64,000 bases of DNA from NCBI GenBank assembly GCA_018401745.1, contig JAGYJY010000013.1, forward strand, positions 62,001 through 126,000, in the 5' to 3' direction. Made by a program: the position numbers and the translations under genes. The stretch is from Pirellulales bacterium (GTDB taxonomy: Bacteria; Planctomycetota; Planctomycetia; Pirellulales; UBA1268). Under the pieces are notes generated by a model. That model was not told the DNA's origin. It was given only the letters and a program-made list of their open reading frames with translations, and did no database searches. The first letter of the stretch is position 1. Each line of letters opens with the position of its first letter. Shown here piece after piece: positions 52,873-62,000 of the stretch.

Positions 52873-53484
52873 ATGATTCTGCTGATCGACAACTACGATT
52901 CATTCACCTGGAACCTGGTGCAGCGGTTCGGCGAAATCGCCCCGGACGTGCAGGTGGAGGTGGTTCGCAACGACGGCATCAGCTGCGACGAGATCGCGGC
53001 GAAGTCGCCGGAGGCGATCGTGATCTCACCAGGCCCGTGCACGCCGGACGAGGCGGGGATCTCATGCGCGGTCGTGCAGCGGTTTGCCGGGCGGATCCCG
53101 ATCCTCGGGGTCTGTCTGGGGCACCAGTCGATCGGCCAGGTCTTTGGTGGCAGGATCGTGCGGGCCAAGCGGCTGATGCACGGCAAGGTCGACGCGATCG
53201 AGCACTCTGGCGAAGGACTGTTCGCGGGGCTTGCGTCACCGATCGAAGCCACCCGCTATCACAGCCTGGTGATCGATCCGCCCACGCTTCCGCCGGAGTT
53301 TGCGATGGATGCGTGGTCAACGGCTCCCGATGGGTCTCGCGAGATCATGGCGATTCGGCACCGCACGATGCCGGTGTATGGGCTGCAGTTTCATCCCGAG
53401 AGTTTTCTGACCCACGCCGGCTATGACCTGCTCAAGAACTTTCTCCAGGCCAGCCAGGTGGCCCAGGGCTCGGAGGGGGCATGA
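52873..53484 (+). CDS. trpG: Anthranilate/aminodeoxychorismate synthase glutamine amidotransferase subunit
   Basis: Glutaminase of 203 residues that supplies ammonia to TrpE or PabB. The class I glutamine amidotransferase triad is visible: Cys in GVCLGHQSIGQVFGG, and His-Pro-Glu in QFHPESFLTHAG. The N-terminus is ILLIDNYDSFTWNLVQ, as in TrpG/PabA. No trpE or pabB is adjacent, so the tryptophan and folate roles cannot be separated. It overlaps moeA by four bases (ATGA). Confidence 0.92.
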   Translation: MILLIDNYDSFTWNLVQRFGEIAPDVQVEVVRNDGISCDEIAAKSPEAIVISPGPCTPDEAGISCAVVQRFAGRIPILGVCLGHQSIGQVFGGRIVRAKRLMHGKVDAIEHSGEGLFAGLASPIEATRYHSLVIDPPTLPPEFAMDAWSTAPDGSREIMAIRHRTMPVYGLQFHPESFLTHAGYDLLKNFLQASQVAQGSEGA

Positions 53485-54737
53485 TTGCGCTGGTCGATGC
53501 CCTGCGGCTTGTTGAAGAGACCGCCACCGTCCTCGGGCCCCGCCGAGAACTGCTCGTGCGGTCGTGGGGTCGCAGGCTGGCAGAGCCTGTCGTGGCTGAC
53601 ATCGATTCACCGGCCTGGGATCGAGCGATGATGGACGGCTTTGCCGTTGCCAATGCCGACTTTGAGGCCGTGGGAGAAGGCGTTGTCGAACTGACGGTGG
53701 TTGTCGATCTGGCGGCAGGGGCAACCAGCGACATGGCCGTTGGAGCTGGGACGGCAGCCAGGATCATGACCGGCGCGGCGATTCCACCCGGCGCCGATGC
53801 GGTCGTGCCGATTGAGCGGGCCGTCGACGGCACGGCGTCTGCCGCAGCGGGAAGCCGGGTGCGGCTGTGCGAGCCCACGTTCCGGCCAGGGCAGCACATC
53901 GCTCGCCAAGGCACCGCCTTTGCAGCGGGGGAGGAGGTGCTCACCGCCGGGAGCCTGCTCACCGCCGCCGAGATCGGTCTAGCCGCGGAAGCGGGGGCGA
54001 CGCATGTTGTCGCCTCGCCTCAGGTGCGGGTGGCGATTCTTTCCACAGGCAGCGAGCTGGTGGACGCTGGGGCGATGCCCGCCCACGGTCAGACCCGCAA
54101 CACCAACGGCCCGATGGTGGCCGCCGCCGTCAGCCTGCTCGGTGCTGAGCCGATTCCCCTGGGGATCGCGGCCGATCGTCCCGAGGCGATCCGGGCGGCG
54201 ATCCGGCAGGGCCTCGCTGCCGATGTGCTCTTGCTCTCCGGCGGCGTGTCGGCCGGCGACTTCGATCTTGTGCCAGGCCTCCTCCAAGCCTGTGGGGTGC
54301 GTCAGGTGTTTCACAAAGTGCAGCTCAAGCCTGGCAAGCCGGTCTGGTTTGGCCGGCTCGAGCGGCCGGGGGCTCCGCCCACGCTCGTCTTTGGCCTTCC
54401 TGGAAACCCTGCCAGCACGCTCGTCTGCTTTGATCTCTTCGTGCGGCCGGCCATCGGCATCCTCAGCGGACAGCCGCCGGAGGCCTGGCACCTGCCTCGT
54501 CGCGAGGCCATGCTCACAGGGAGCTGTAAGGGAGCTGCCGGCCGGCCCGTGTTTCTGCCGGCTCGGCTCGTCGAGGGAGACGGTCGCCTGACAGCCTCGC
54601 CACAGCGGTGGACCGGTTCCTCCGATCTCCGCGGGCTCGCTGGTGCGTCCGGCCTGATTGCCGTCCCGGCAGGAGCCTCGTTTGTGGCCGGCGACACGCT
54701 GGAGGTGCTGGTCCGCACGCCACCTGCGGCCGGCTGA
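53481..54737 (+). CDS. moeA: Molybdopterin molybdenumtransferase
   Basis: Inserts molybdate into adenylylated molybdopterin, 418 residues. Family motifs are MDGFAVANAD, MTGAAIPPGADAVVPIE, STGSELVDAG with the QTRNTNGPM segment, GGVSAGDFDLV, and GLPGNPAS in the catalytic domain. Domain IV follows. No other Mo-cofactor genes are adjacent; coupling to trpG is by overlap only. Its end meets thyX tail to tail. Confidence 0.93.
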   Translation: MIALVDALRLVEETATVLGPRRELLVRSWGRRLAEPVVADIDSPAWDRAMMDGFAVANADFEAVGEGVVELTVVVDLAAGATSDMAVGAGTAARIMTGAAIPPGADAVVPIERAVDGTASAAAGSRVRLCEPTFRPGQHIARQGTAFAAGEEVLTAGSLLTAAEIGLAAEAGATHVVASPQVRVAILSTGSELVDAGAMPAHGQTRNTNGPMVAAAVSLLGAEPIPLGIAADRPEAIRAAIRQGLAADVLLLSGGVSAGDFDLVPGLLQACGVRQVFHKVQLKPGKPVWFGRLERPGAPPTLVFGLPGNPASTLVCFDLFVRPAIGILSGQPPEAWHLPRREAMLTGSCKGAAGRPVFLPARLVEGDGRLTASPQRWTGSSDLRGLAGASGLIAVPAGASFVAGDTLEVLVRTPPAAG

Positions 54738-54754
54738 CGCTCAGCCCGTACGGG

Positions 54755-55693
54755 CTACGTCACGTCGTCGGGTGGCACCACCAGCCCCAGCGACGTGAGC
54801 TTCGCCAGGCATTCGTCGCGCTCGCGGCAGCGATCGAGCCGCCGCCAGCTCTCGTGCTGGGAGGCGAGGAACGCTTCGTGGCTGGCCGGAAAGCCAGCCG
54901 CCCCATGTTCGGCCGTGAGCCGCCGGATGACCTCCTGGTCGAGTCGGGTCAGCCGCAGAGCGTCGACACGGTAGTCGAGGAAGGCTTCCCAGACCAACGG
55001 AAAGAGCGGTCGCACGATCTGTTCGCCGAGCGTCGTGGCGTAGTGGCGAATCTCTTCCTGGGCATGCCAGTCCATGCGGAGGGCCAAGAAGTGCAGCAGG
55101 TTGTGCAGGTCGACCTTCCAGTAGGCCTCGGTGTAGGTCGAGAGCGGCAGATCCTTGCGAGCCTGTTCCCGGGCGACGCCGGCCTCAAGCCGCTGCTGGT
55201 AGACCGCCCGGGCGCGGTGATGCAGCTCAGTCTCGGTGTGCGAGAGAGCGTTGCCGGCTTCCCGGGGGAGCAGGCCCTCTGAGCCCTGACGGTTGCTGGA
55301 GGCCTGCGTTCGCCAGGCGTCCGGCTCGGTCGTCTGCATCGAGTCGATTGCCAGCGAATAGCGAGTGGAATACTCGTTGATGTTGGCCGTGCGGTGGCGA
55401 ATCCACTGCCGCCAGCAATCCATCGGCACACGCACGAGAAACTTCAGCTCTGCCATTTCAAACGGTGTCGTGTGGGCATGCCGCAGGAGATACCGGATCA
55501 GCTGACGGTCGTCGCTGACCTGTCGCGTCCCTTCGCCGTAGCTCACCCGAGCGGCCTGGACGACCGCTGCGTCGTCCCCCATCACGTCGACGAGGGTCAC
55601 GAAGCCGTCATCGAGCACGCGAAACTTCTTCCACCGCAGCGACTCGAGAAGCTCGTGGCGAGAGGAGGCGTCGGCAGGCTGCGGCGTTGTCAT
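54755..55693 (-). CDS. thyX: FAD-dependent thymidylate synthase
   Basis: Makes dTMP from dUMP with methylene-tetrahydrofolate and FAD, independent of ThyA. The ThyX motif RHRTANINEYSTRYS is present, with HTTPFEMAELKFLVRVPMDCWRQW before it and KVDLHNLLHFLALRMDWHAQEEIR after it. ATG 55693 (MTTPQPAD) was chosen over 55744. At 312 residues it is longer than the usual 220-250, with a C-terminal extension (EAFLASQHESWRRLDRCRERDECL...). Confidence 0.94.
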   Translation of the reverse strand: MTTPQPADASSRHELLESLRWKKFRVLDDGFVTLVDVMGDDAAVVQAARVSYGEGTRQVSDDRQLIRYLLRHAHTTPFEMAELKFLVRVPMDCWRQWIRHRTANINEYSTRYSLAIDSMQTTEPDAWRTQASSNRQGSEGLLPREAGNALSHTETELHHRARAVYQQRLEAGVAREQARKDLPLSTYTEAYWKVDLHNLLHFLALRMDWHAQEEIRHYATTLGEQIVRPLFPLVWEAFLDYRVDALRLTRLDQEVIRRLTAEHGAAGFPASHEAFLASQHESWRRLDRCRERDECLAKLTSLGLVVPPDDVT

Positions 55694-55759
55694 AAGAATC
55701 TCGTGCGGGGAGGAACTCGGTGGACACCTCCCGCCGATGATCACCTCAGCCTACGGCCG

Positions 55760-56020
55760 CTAGGCCTTGCCGTGGAGTTCATTGACGAGGTCGGCGAGCT
55801 TGCGGGCGTCGTCCGTGGTGCGGAGGTGGTCGATGCGACTCGTGGGCACGCCGAGTTTCTCCAGGGCGCCGCCGATCGATGTCCAGAGTTTCTCGCGTTT
55901 CTTGCCTTCCGCAAGGTAGAGGTCTGTGACCTGCTCGCCGAGCCGCTGCAGCAGCTTTGTGTCGAGGTTCTCGTAGTACCGTTTGACGATCGACTGCTGG
56001 TATCGTGACAGTTCAGCCAT
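55760..56020 (-). CDS. Small conserved helical protein of unknown function
   Basis: An 86-residue soluble protein with high charge and helical pattern (YQQSIVKRYYENLDTKLLQR...). There is no membrane segment, Cys or known motif. The start MAELSRYQQ has TTCC-poor upstream sequence but coding bias fits. It is divergent from the ferredoxin gene and lies 66 bases upstream of thyX on the same strand. I do not recognise the family. Confidence 0.7.
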   Translation of the reverse strand: MAELSRYQQSIVKRYYENLDTKLLQRLGEQVTDLYLAEGKKREKLWTSIGGALEKLGVPTSRIDHLRTTDDARKLADLVNELHGKA

Positions 56021-56136
56021 GATGGAAAAAGATTCCTGGGCGGAGGGGATTGTCGTCGAGCAGCGGCCGGGTGGCCTGCTGCCCTGGGGGCGGGTAGATT
56101 ATCGACGTCGTCATCTTCGACTTTCGAGGGAATTTG

Positions 56137-56484
56137 ATGCCCACGATCACGTTTGCCAACGAAAAAAAGGAGATTCAGGTTCGGGATGGCGCGAATTTGC
56201 GGCGTGAGACGCTTCAGGCCGGTGTCGCCCTCTATCCTGGAATCCATCAGTTGGCCAACTGCCACGGCCTGGGAACCTGCGGCTCCTGCCGGGTTCTGGT
56301 CACCGAAGGGATGGAAAACACCAGCCGGATGGGTCTGCTGGAGAAGGTGAGGCTGGGCGTTTCGCTCGCCTACATCGGTAAAGAAGACACGATGCGGCTG
56401 GCCTGCCAGACCCGGGTGCATGGCGACATCACCGTGACCACCCGCCCAGCGGCAAATCTCTACGGTGAAAACTTCTTCAGCTGA
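56137..56484 (+). CDS. 2Fe-2S ferredoxin
   Basis: Plant/adrenodoxin-fold ferredoxin of 115 residues from ATG 56137, with CGAGGG upstream. Cluster ligands are NCHGLGTCGSC (C-x5-C-x2-C) and the fourth Cys in RLACQTRV. The N-terminus TITFANEKKEIQVRDG is the beta-grasp start. It acts as a small electron carrier; its partner is unknown. Confidence 0.92.
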   Translation: MPTITFANEKKEIQVRDGANLRRETLQAGVALYPGIHQLANCHGLGTCGSCRVLVTEGMENTSRMGLLEKVRLGVSLAYIGKEDTMRLACQTRVHGDITVTTRPAANLYGENFFS

Positions 56485-56574
56485 CTGGGCTGAGCAGTCT
56501 GCCGTCACAGCGGAGCCGCCAGTCGTGATGTTGCTGGCTGACGGACATGCAGGCCTTCAAGAGCGAGGATCGGC

Positions 56575-56883
56575 GTGAAGGAAGTGATTGCCATCGTGAA
56601 GCCCTTCCTTGCCGAGCGGGTCCTGGCGGCCCTTGGTCGCTCGCCGCTGGAGGCCTGCACCGTCCGCGAGGTGAAGGGCTATGGCCGCCAGAAGAACTAT
56701 CTCGATCAGTATGGCGAGAGCGACTACTCGCAGGCCTTTCTTCCCAAGGTCGAGATTTCCATGTGGGTTGAAGACCACCGGGTCGACGAGGTGGTTGACC
56801 GTGTCGTGGCCGTGGCCCGCACGGGCCGCATGGGAGATGGGAAGGTCTTTGTGATGCCTGCGGCAGAGGCGAAGGAGACGTGA
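56575..56883 (+). CDS. PII-family signalling protein
   Basis: Protein of 102 residues starting at GTG 56575. It reads as GlnB/GlnK-like: MKEVIAIVKPF, EACTVREVKGYGRQ and the C-terminal GRMGDGKVFVMP. The T-loop (KNYLDQYGESDYSQAFLPK) has the usual length and tyrosines but differs from the GlnB uridylylation loop, so regulation by GlnD is uncertain. No amtB or glnA is adjacent. Confidence 0.9.
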   Translation: MKEVIAIVKPFLAERVLAALGRSPLEACTVREVKGYGRQKNYLDQYGESDYSQAFLPKVEISMWVEDHRVDEVVDRVVAVARTGRMGDGKVFVMPAAEAKET

Positions 56884-56933
56884 GCCCGGCCGCTCGTCGC
56901 CTCCTTCGCTCGTGCCTGCCGATCAGCGCGGTC

Positions 56934-57873
56934 TCAGCGGGCAAAGATGCCCGTCGCATACCAGATGCCATTGCGGCCTCGGCGGATATCGAAGCCGAAG
57001 ATCGCATGCCGGCTGCGGACTGCATTCCAGTGGCCCGACGACTGCCGCCAGCTGCTGACACAGTCGACGCACGAGTCGAGCAGATCCTGGTTTTCCCAGC
57101 TCTCAGCCACCACCTCCACCGGTGAACTGACCGGGCGGCTGACTTGCGAAAGGATCCGACGCGAGCGGGTCGACCAGTTGTGGTGCCCCTGGTTGCCGAG
57201 AGACGCCTGGTGCAGCGAATGACTGGCGGCCTCTGAGGCCAGCACCGGATCGGCATCCCCCTCGGTGCTCTGTGGCCGCTCCGGGTGAATGCGAACGGCA
57301 AGAATCATCGAACGCTGCGTGAGCGTGCCGGCCGGCATGTCGGCAAGCTCGTCGATGTGCGACGGGGAAAAACGGTAGTACTTGCCGGGCGTGCGGGGCA
57401 GGATCGAGACGATTCTGCCATACACCGAAGGGCCCCCGCGGTCGGCTGCTTGGTGGGCATAGTCCACAGTGAACACGCCGGTTCCGCGGCGCAGCTCGAC
57501 GAGTGACGGATGATCCACGAGGCGGATCTGGCTGCCCTTGATCGCCGTCGTTCCCGCCAGTGGGAGCCGACAGAACACCCAGGGCGTCGCGCTGGTGGCG
57601 AAGCGGCTCTGCACAGCGGGCTGCTGCAGATAGCGGCCGACCAGATCGTCGTCGTTTACCTCTGGTTCGATCGACACCAGCAGCATGGCACCCGCGTCGC
57701 GGGCGGCTGCGGTGGCCTCGGCGTAGTCGTTGATACAGCTGACCGTCGGCGGATAGTGCTTCGGATGACGGTGTGTCATCGCCGCGGACTGCTGTTGGCA
57801 GCCAGAGCAGAAGGGCTGCCGCCACGAACCAACCCCTCGAGCCTCTCTTACCAACGTCCCTGTGTGTCCGCAT
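56934..57873 (-). CDS. Secreted protein: thioredoxin-like N-terminal part and CAP-like C-terminal domain, one frameshift
   Basis: ATG 57873 encodes a signal peptide (RGWFVAAALLLWLPTAVRG). After about residue 45 the frame changes (one extra base near 57745-57785) to INDYAEATAAARDAGAMLLVSIEPE, and the protein continues to 56934; corrected length is 312. The first half looks like a thioredoxin-type fold without a CxxC (AGAMLLVSI...TPWVFCRLPL). The last about 100 residues have CAP/SCP-like features: ASHSLHQASLGNQGHHNW and SSWRQSSGHWNAVRSRHAIFGFDI...WYATGIF. The assignment of both parts is by pattern only. Confidence 0.6.
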
Positions 57874-57909
57874 CTTTGCGAGACTCCTTTCGGCTTGCGC
57901 GTGTCTGCG

Positions 57910-57931
57910 GCGGCCTCATGCTTGAGGCCGC
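57910..57931. repeat. Perfect 9-bp hairpin in a divergent promoter region
   Basis: GCGGCCTCA and TGAGGCCGC flank a four-base loop (TGCT). It lies between the divergent secreted-protein genes at 57873 and 58111. It is not followed by a T-run. The rest of the 237-base gap shows no gene. Confidence 0.5.
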
Positions 57932-58110
57932 GGTCTTCTTGGCAGGCGATTGGAAGGCCGGGACGACGGCCTGGCAAGTCTCTCCGGTTTTGCCGCTTCT
58001 GCGGGTCGTGCTGGTCGCGAAAAACCGGCGGTTTCGGTAGATTGGCCTGCCTGATGCGGCTGAAGGACCAGCTGCCAGCCTGCCACACGGCGTCCGCAAG
58101 GGAGCGTTCG

Positions 58111-60132
58111 ATGAAGCGTTGGATGAACCGGTTTGTGACCATCGCCGAGCAGGTGTGGCTGGAGCCGCAGAGCCCTCATGTGAGCAGGATGCGATGGTGG
58201 GCGTGTGCCATGCTTGCCATGGCGTTGGCCATCGTGTCGGGGCCGGCGAGGCCGCTCGCTGCAGCCGACCTGGCCGAACTGGCCGCCGAGGCTCGGGCCG
58301 AGAAGGGCGAGTTTCGCACCGTCGACGCCGGGGTGCTCAAGCGGGCAGCCGCAGGCCTGCGGGTCGCCCTGGCCCCGCTGAGGCGGCTGCTCGATCGCAG
58401 CGCAAGCGGGCTGGGATGGCGGCGGTACCTCGACTGGCCGACGCTTTCTCAGGTGTCGTCTGACGAGTTTGCCGATGCAGACGCTGGCGTTGACGCCAGC
58501 CTGCTCGACCGGCTGCAGACGCGGTTTGAAACGGGGGCCAACGGTCTTGCGATGCCGCAGTTTGCCAGAGTTCGCCGGGCGCTCGACCGGTATCGTCGTG
58601 CTGCCGATGCAGCGACCGCGGCGGATGCCGCTGAGCGGCATGCGGAGATTCTCGAGCGACTCGCATCAGCTCTTGAAGAGGCTGAGGCCGATGGCACCTC
58701 CGACGCGCTCGAGCCGGTCGGGCTCGTTCTCCACGAACTGGAAGCAACCGGCCAGTCGCTCGAACTGGTGGAACGCGTGCGGGCGGTGACGGGCCGCCCC
58801 AACCTGTTGATCGATGTCGAGGAATCGCTGCTGGCGGCTGGGGTCGATCGCGAGGTTGATCAGGTCGAACCGGTGGACGAGGTGATCGTGGGCACACGGG
58901 TCCGCGGCACAGGCCACACCATTGGCCAGGTGCGGCTCGATCTCGTGCCGTCGACCTCCGAGGCAGCGTTTGAACTGGTTTTTGGAGCGGTCAACCATTC
59001 CCAAACTCGCGGTGGACGCGGGCCGGTGACGGTGTTTAGCAACGGTGAAACGCAGCTCGATGCCCGCAAGCGTCTGCTGGTGGATGACGAGGGCATCACT
59101 GTCGGCCCCACGCAGGTTTCGGCAAAGGCTCAGTCGACGCCCACGGGGATCGCCGTCTCCAAGCGGTTTGGCAAGCGGCTGATTCGCAAGATTGCCAGCC
59201 GCAAGTCGGCAGAGATTCGGCCTCAGGCCGACAGGGAAGCCTCAGCGAAGGCGGAAGCGAAGCTGCGGCGGCAGTTTGAGCAACAGACCGCCGGCCCGAT
59301 CAAGCAGGCTCGCGCGGATTATCAGCAGCGATTTCGCGAGCCGCTGCTGGAGCGGGATTGGTATCCCGACCTGCTCACCATGTCGACGAGCGATTCACGG
59401 CTCTCGGTGGCCGCGCGGAAGGCGATCTCCGACCAGATTTCGGCAGCCACTCCGGCTCCGGCTCCTGCCGCCGAGGCCGTGCTCTCGGCCCGTGTCCACG
59501 ACACGCTCGTCAACAACGTGGCGGAGATCACGCTCTCCGGCCGCACGCTCACTCAGGAAGACGTGGAGAAGCTGGCCACATCGCGGGATGTCGCCGTGCC
59601 AGAGGCCTTCGGCAGTGATCCCGATCAGCAGCCCTGGTCGATCACGTTTGCCCGCCGCCGCCCCGTTGAGCTTGATGTGGCCGACGACTGGCTGCAGCTG
59701 ACGATCCGTGGCGACGGCTTCACCTCCGGCGACCGCTCCTTTCCGGGCATGGATATCTGGGTTGCCTATCGAGTTGGGCAGGTCGAGGGCGATTCCAGTC
59801 GGCTGGCCCTGATTCGAGAGGGCGACGTGAATATCTTTCCGCCAGGATTCGAATCCGGGGTCGATCGGCTGACCGTCCAAGAGACCTCGCTCAAGGGTAT
59901 TCTCACCAAGCGGTTCAACCGCATCTTCAAGGAAGTGGTGGAGATTGAGCCGCTGAAGCTGCCTGGCCAGCTTGAAGCGGCCGGGCCGCTGCCGATCGAG
60001 CAGCTGCTGGTCCGCAAGGATGGCTGGATCTCGGCTGGCTGGCGGGCCAAGGATGCCAAGCGGCCTGCTGAGGCGGAGGTGGCGGCCGGAGGCGTCGCTG
60101 CCGCCGAAGTGAAACTGGTCGCTGCAGAATAG
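58111..60132 (+). CDS. Large secreted planctomycete protein of unknown function
   Basis: Protein of 673 residues from ATG 58111, with GGGAGCG seven bases upstream. A hydrophobic segment (about 27-50, RMRWWACAMLAMALAIVSGP) ends in PLAAAD and is probably a signal or anchor. The mature part has a long helical region (60-250), then a mixed domain (VDEVIVGTRVRGTGHTIGQVRLDLVPST..., VTVFSNGETQLDARKRL) and a C-terminal beta-rich domain (DVADDWLQLTIRGDGFT...). No catalytic motif was seen. Similar long exported hypotheticals are known from planctomycetes. Confidence 0.75.
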   Translation: MKRWMNRFVTIAEQVWLEPQSPHVSRMRWWACAMLAMALAIVSGPARPLAAADLAELAAEARAEKGEFRTVDAGVLKRAAAGLRVALAPLRRLLDRSASGLGWRRYLDWPTLSQVSSDEFADADAGVDASLLDRLQTRFETGANGLAMPQFARVRRALDRYRRAADAATAADAAERHAEILERLASALEEAEADGTSDALEPVGLVLHELEATGQSLELVERVRAVTGRPNLLIDVEESLLAAGVDREVDQVEPVDEVIVGTRVRGTGHTIGQVRLDLVPSTSEAAFELVFGAVNHSQTRGGRGPVTVFSNGETQLDARKRLLVDDEGITVGPTQVSAKAQSTPTGIAVSKRFGKRLIRKIASRKSAEIRPQADREASAKAEAKLRRQFEQQTAGPIKQARADYQQRFREPLLERDWYPDLLTMSTSDSRLSVAARKAISDQISAATPAPAPAAEAVLSARVHDTLVNNVAEITLSGRTLTQEDVEKLATSRDVAVPEAFGSDPDQQPWSITFARRRPVELDVADDWLQLTIRGDGFTSGDRSFPGMDIWVAYRVGQVEGDSSRLALIREGDVNIFPPGFESGVDRLTVQETSLKGILTKRFNRIFKEVVEIEPLKLPGQLEAAGPLPIEQLLVRKDGWISAGWRAKDAKRPAEAEVAAGGVAAAEVKLVAAE

Positions 60133-60190
60133 CCGCCGCGACAGTGGGTGCTGCAGCCGATCTCACGGGATGCCCGCGTCGACCGATCGG

Positions 60191-60910
60191 CTACTGCTCG
60201 AACACCGGACGCGGAGTCTCGGTTGGCACAAGCGGCTCAAGCGGACGGATCCAGATCGAGCGAAACTGCACGGGGTTTCCGTGGTCCTGGATCATGATCG
60301 GCAGGGCGTCGGCATGGGCCATGGGCTGAGGCGGCCTGTGCCAGGCGGTGGGGCCGAGGATCTCAGTGTCGGCATGGATCGAAATCCCATTCTGGAGCAC
60401 GCTCACGCGGCCCGACTGCTCCTGCGAGCCATCCTCCGCAAACCGGGGCCGAGTGAAGAGGATGTCGTAGCTCTGCCACTGGCCCGGAGGCCGGCAGGCA
60501 TTCACCATGGGCGGCCGCTGCTTGTAGAGGGCGCCGCACTGGCCATCGGGATAGGTCAGCGGGCCTGCAGTGCCGTCTTCAAAGGAGTCGAGCACCTGGA
60601 TCTCGTAGAGGCCCATCAGAAACACGCCGGAGTTGCCGCGGCCCTGGCCTGAGCCTGTCGCCGGCGATGGCGTGCGAAACTCGACATGCAGCTGGCAGTC
60701 GCCGAAGGCCTGCTTGGTGCGGATGGCTCCACCGCCGACGGTGGCCACACCGTCGGACACCGTCCAGGCGTCGGCTCCCTCCCAGGCATCAAGGCTCAAG
60801 CCGTCAAAGAGCGGAATCGCATCCGACGGCATCACCGCTGGCTCGGCTCGCCGCAGGACCTGGAGTGACAGCCTGGGGCCGTGGCCATTCCAGGGCGATT
60901 CGCCACTCAC
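60191..60910 (-). CDS. DUF1080 (3-keto-disaccharide hydrolase-like) protein, maybe part of the upstream gene
   Basis: Concanavalin-like DUF1080 domain of about 210 residues: IPLFDGLSLDAWEGAD, then RGNSGVFLMGLYEIQVLDSF, LYKQRPPMVNACRPPGQWQSYDI and NPVQFRSIWIRPL. Starts are possible at GTG 60910 or ATG 60832. The frame continues upstream of 60910 as sensible protein (APNTLEVSGESPWNGHG) that matches the end of the SGNH gene; removing one base near the junction would make one protein of about 574 residues. It is listed separately because the fusion is not proven. No signal peptide of its own, which supports the fusion. Confidence 0.82.
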   Translation of the reverse strand: MSGESPWNGHGPRLSLQVLRRAEPAVMPSDAIPLFDGLSLDAWEGADAWTVSDGVATVGGGAIRTKQAFGDCQLHVEFRTPSPATGSGQGRGNSGVFLMGLYEIQVLDSFEDGTAGPLTYPDGQCGALYKQRPPMVNACRPPGQWQSYDILFTRPRFAEDGSQEQSGRVSVLQNGISIHADTEILGPTAWHRPPQPMAHADALPIMIQDHGNPVQFRSIWIRPLEPLVPTETPRPVFEQ

Positions 60911-61917
60911 CTCCAGGGTGTTTGGTGCCGCGGAGCTGCCGCCGGCGGCTTCGCAGCGAGCTGGTGAGGGCTGCGGCTTTCGCCTGGGCCTCGGCCAGCG
61001 GCAGTCCCTCGGCCATACCGGGGCGGAGATGCCCAGCAGCCGTCAGAGAAGCGTCACGAACAACCTTCATTCGTTCGGTCGCTTCCGGCAGGAACGGAGC
61101 CAGAGCGGCTTCGCTCATGGAATCGGGGGCGGCCCCGAGCCCCGCAAGGACAGCTTCCGCAATCACCCGCTGCCCGGCCTCATCGGGATGAACGGCATCT
61201 GGCTGAAAGGTGAAGTCGGCGTCGGCACCGCGGCGGTCGGCGAGAGCCTTGGCCATCGGCCCATGGACGTCGATCACCAGCCAGCCGTCGGCACGTTTGC
61301 CGAGCAGCCAGGCCGAGTAGGCAGCAAGCACAGCCTCGTAGTCGGTCTCGCCGGCGGGATGTGTCTTCCCAGGGCGGCCGTCGTAGATCGGTGGCGTGAG
61401 GTGGATGATGGTCGCGCCAGCCGCCTCAGAGGCCTCATGCAGCCGCTCGATGCCCCTGCGGAAGGCGGAGAAGCGGTCCTCATCGAGCGGCAGGTAGATG
61501 CCGCAGTTCATTCCGTAGCAGGCGACGACGAGATCGGGCCGAACGAGCCTGAGCACTCGATCGAGTCGCTCATGCAGGTCTGGCCGTGGAAAGGCCCCGC
61601 CGGCGTGCCCCTCCTCCGAGAGCCCTGAAACCGTTTCGCTCGGCAGGGCTGCATTGACGAGCGACGCCGTGAGCCCTTGCTCCTCCATCCAGGCAGAGAG
61701 CGTTGCCACCCAGCCACCGGCATAGGCGACGCTATCCCCAAGGATCAACACACGCTCCGCCTCACGGAGCACCCGACCTGCATCAGCAGCCTTAGGCTGG
61801 TCGTCGGTCTGCGTGTCGGCAGCCGCCGCCCGTGATGCTGCCGCAGATCCCGCGGTGCCGGCCAGCCGCCATGACCACCGACCAGGCGCACAACATCCTC
61901 ACGACGACGGCGTGCAT
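60804..61917 (-). CDS. SGNH/GDSL-family hydrolase with signal peptide, frameshifted at the 5' end
   Basis: ATG 61917 follows a GAGAGGGGGAAG site and encodes a hydrophobic leader (MHAVVVRMLCAWSVVMAAG). One extra base near 61860-61885 shifts into the main frame, which carries the block I Ser motif ILGDSVAYAGG, block III CYGMNCG and the DAVHPDEAGQ Asp-His pair. A C-terminal helical region (EATERMKVVRDASL...RPGMAEGLPLAEA) is typical of planctomycete SGNH proteins. The last about 40 codons run over the DUF1080 frame. It lies 83 bases after the PQQ gene, same strand. Confidence 0.8.
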
Positions 61918-62000
61918 CGCTTCCCCCTCTCGCAGAATCCCCACACCAAGCCGCCTCCCGATGAGGCGGCTCGTACGATTCCTGGCCTCGCTGCGGCTGC

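Noticed and set aside
54743..54756. 14-base palindrome between moeA and thyX
   Set aside because: No loop and no T-run, so neither a good terminator nor, on this evidence, an operator.
57910..57931. Hairpin as terminator of the secreted-protein gene
   Set aside because: It lies upstream of both divergent genes, not after a stop; kept only as a repeat.
490..61917. Programmed ribosomal frameshifting as explanation of the many breaks
   Set aside because: No shared slippery heptamer or downstream pseudoknot; breaks are in unrelated genes and go both ways.
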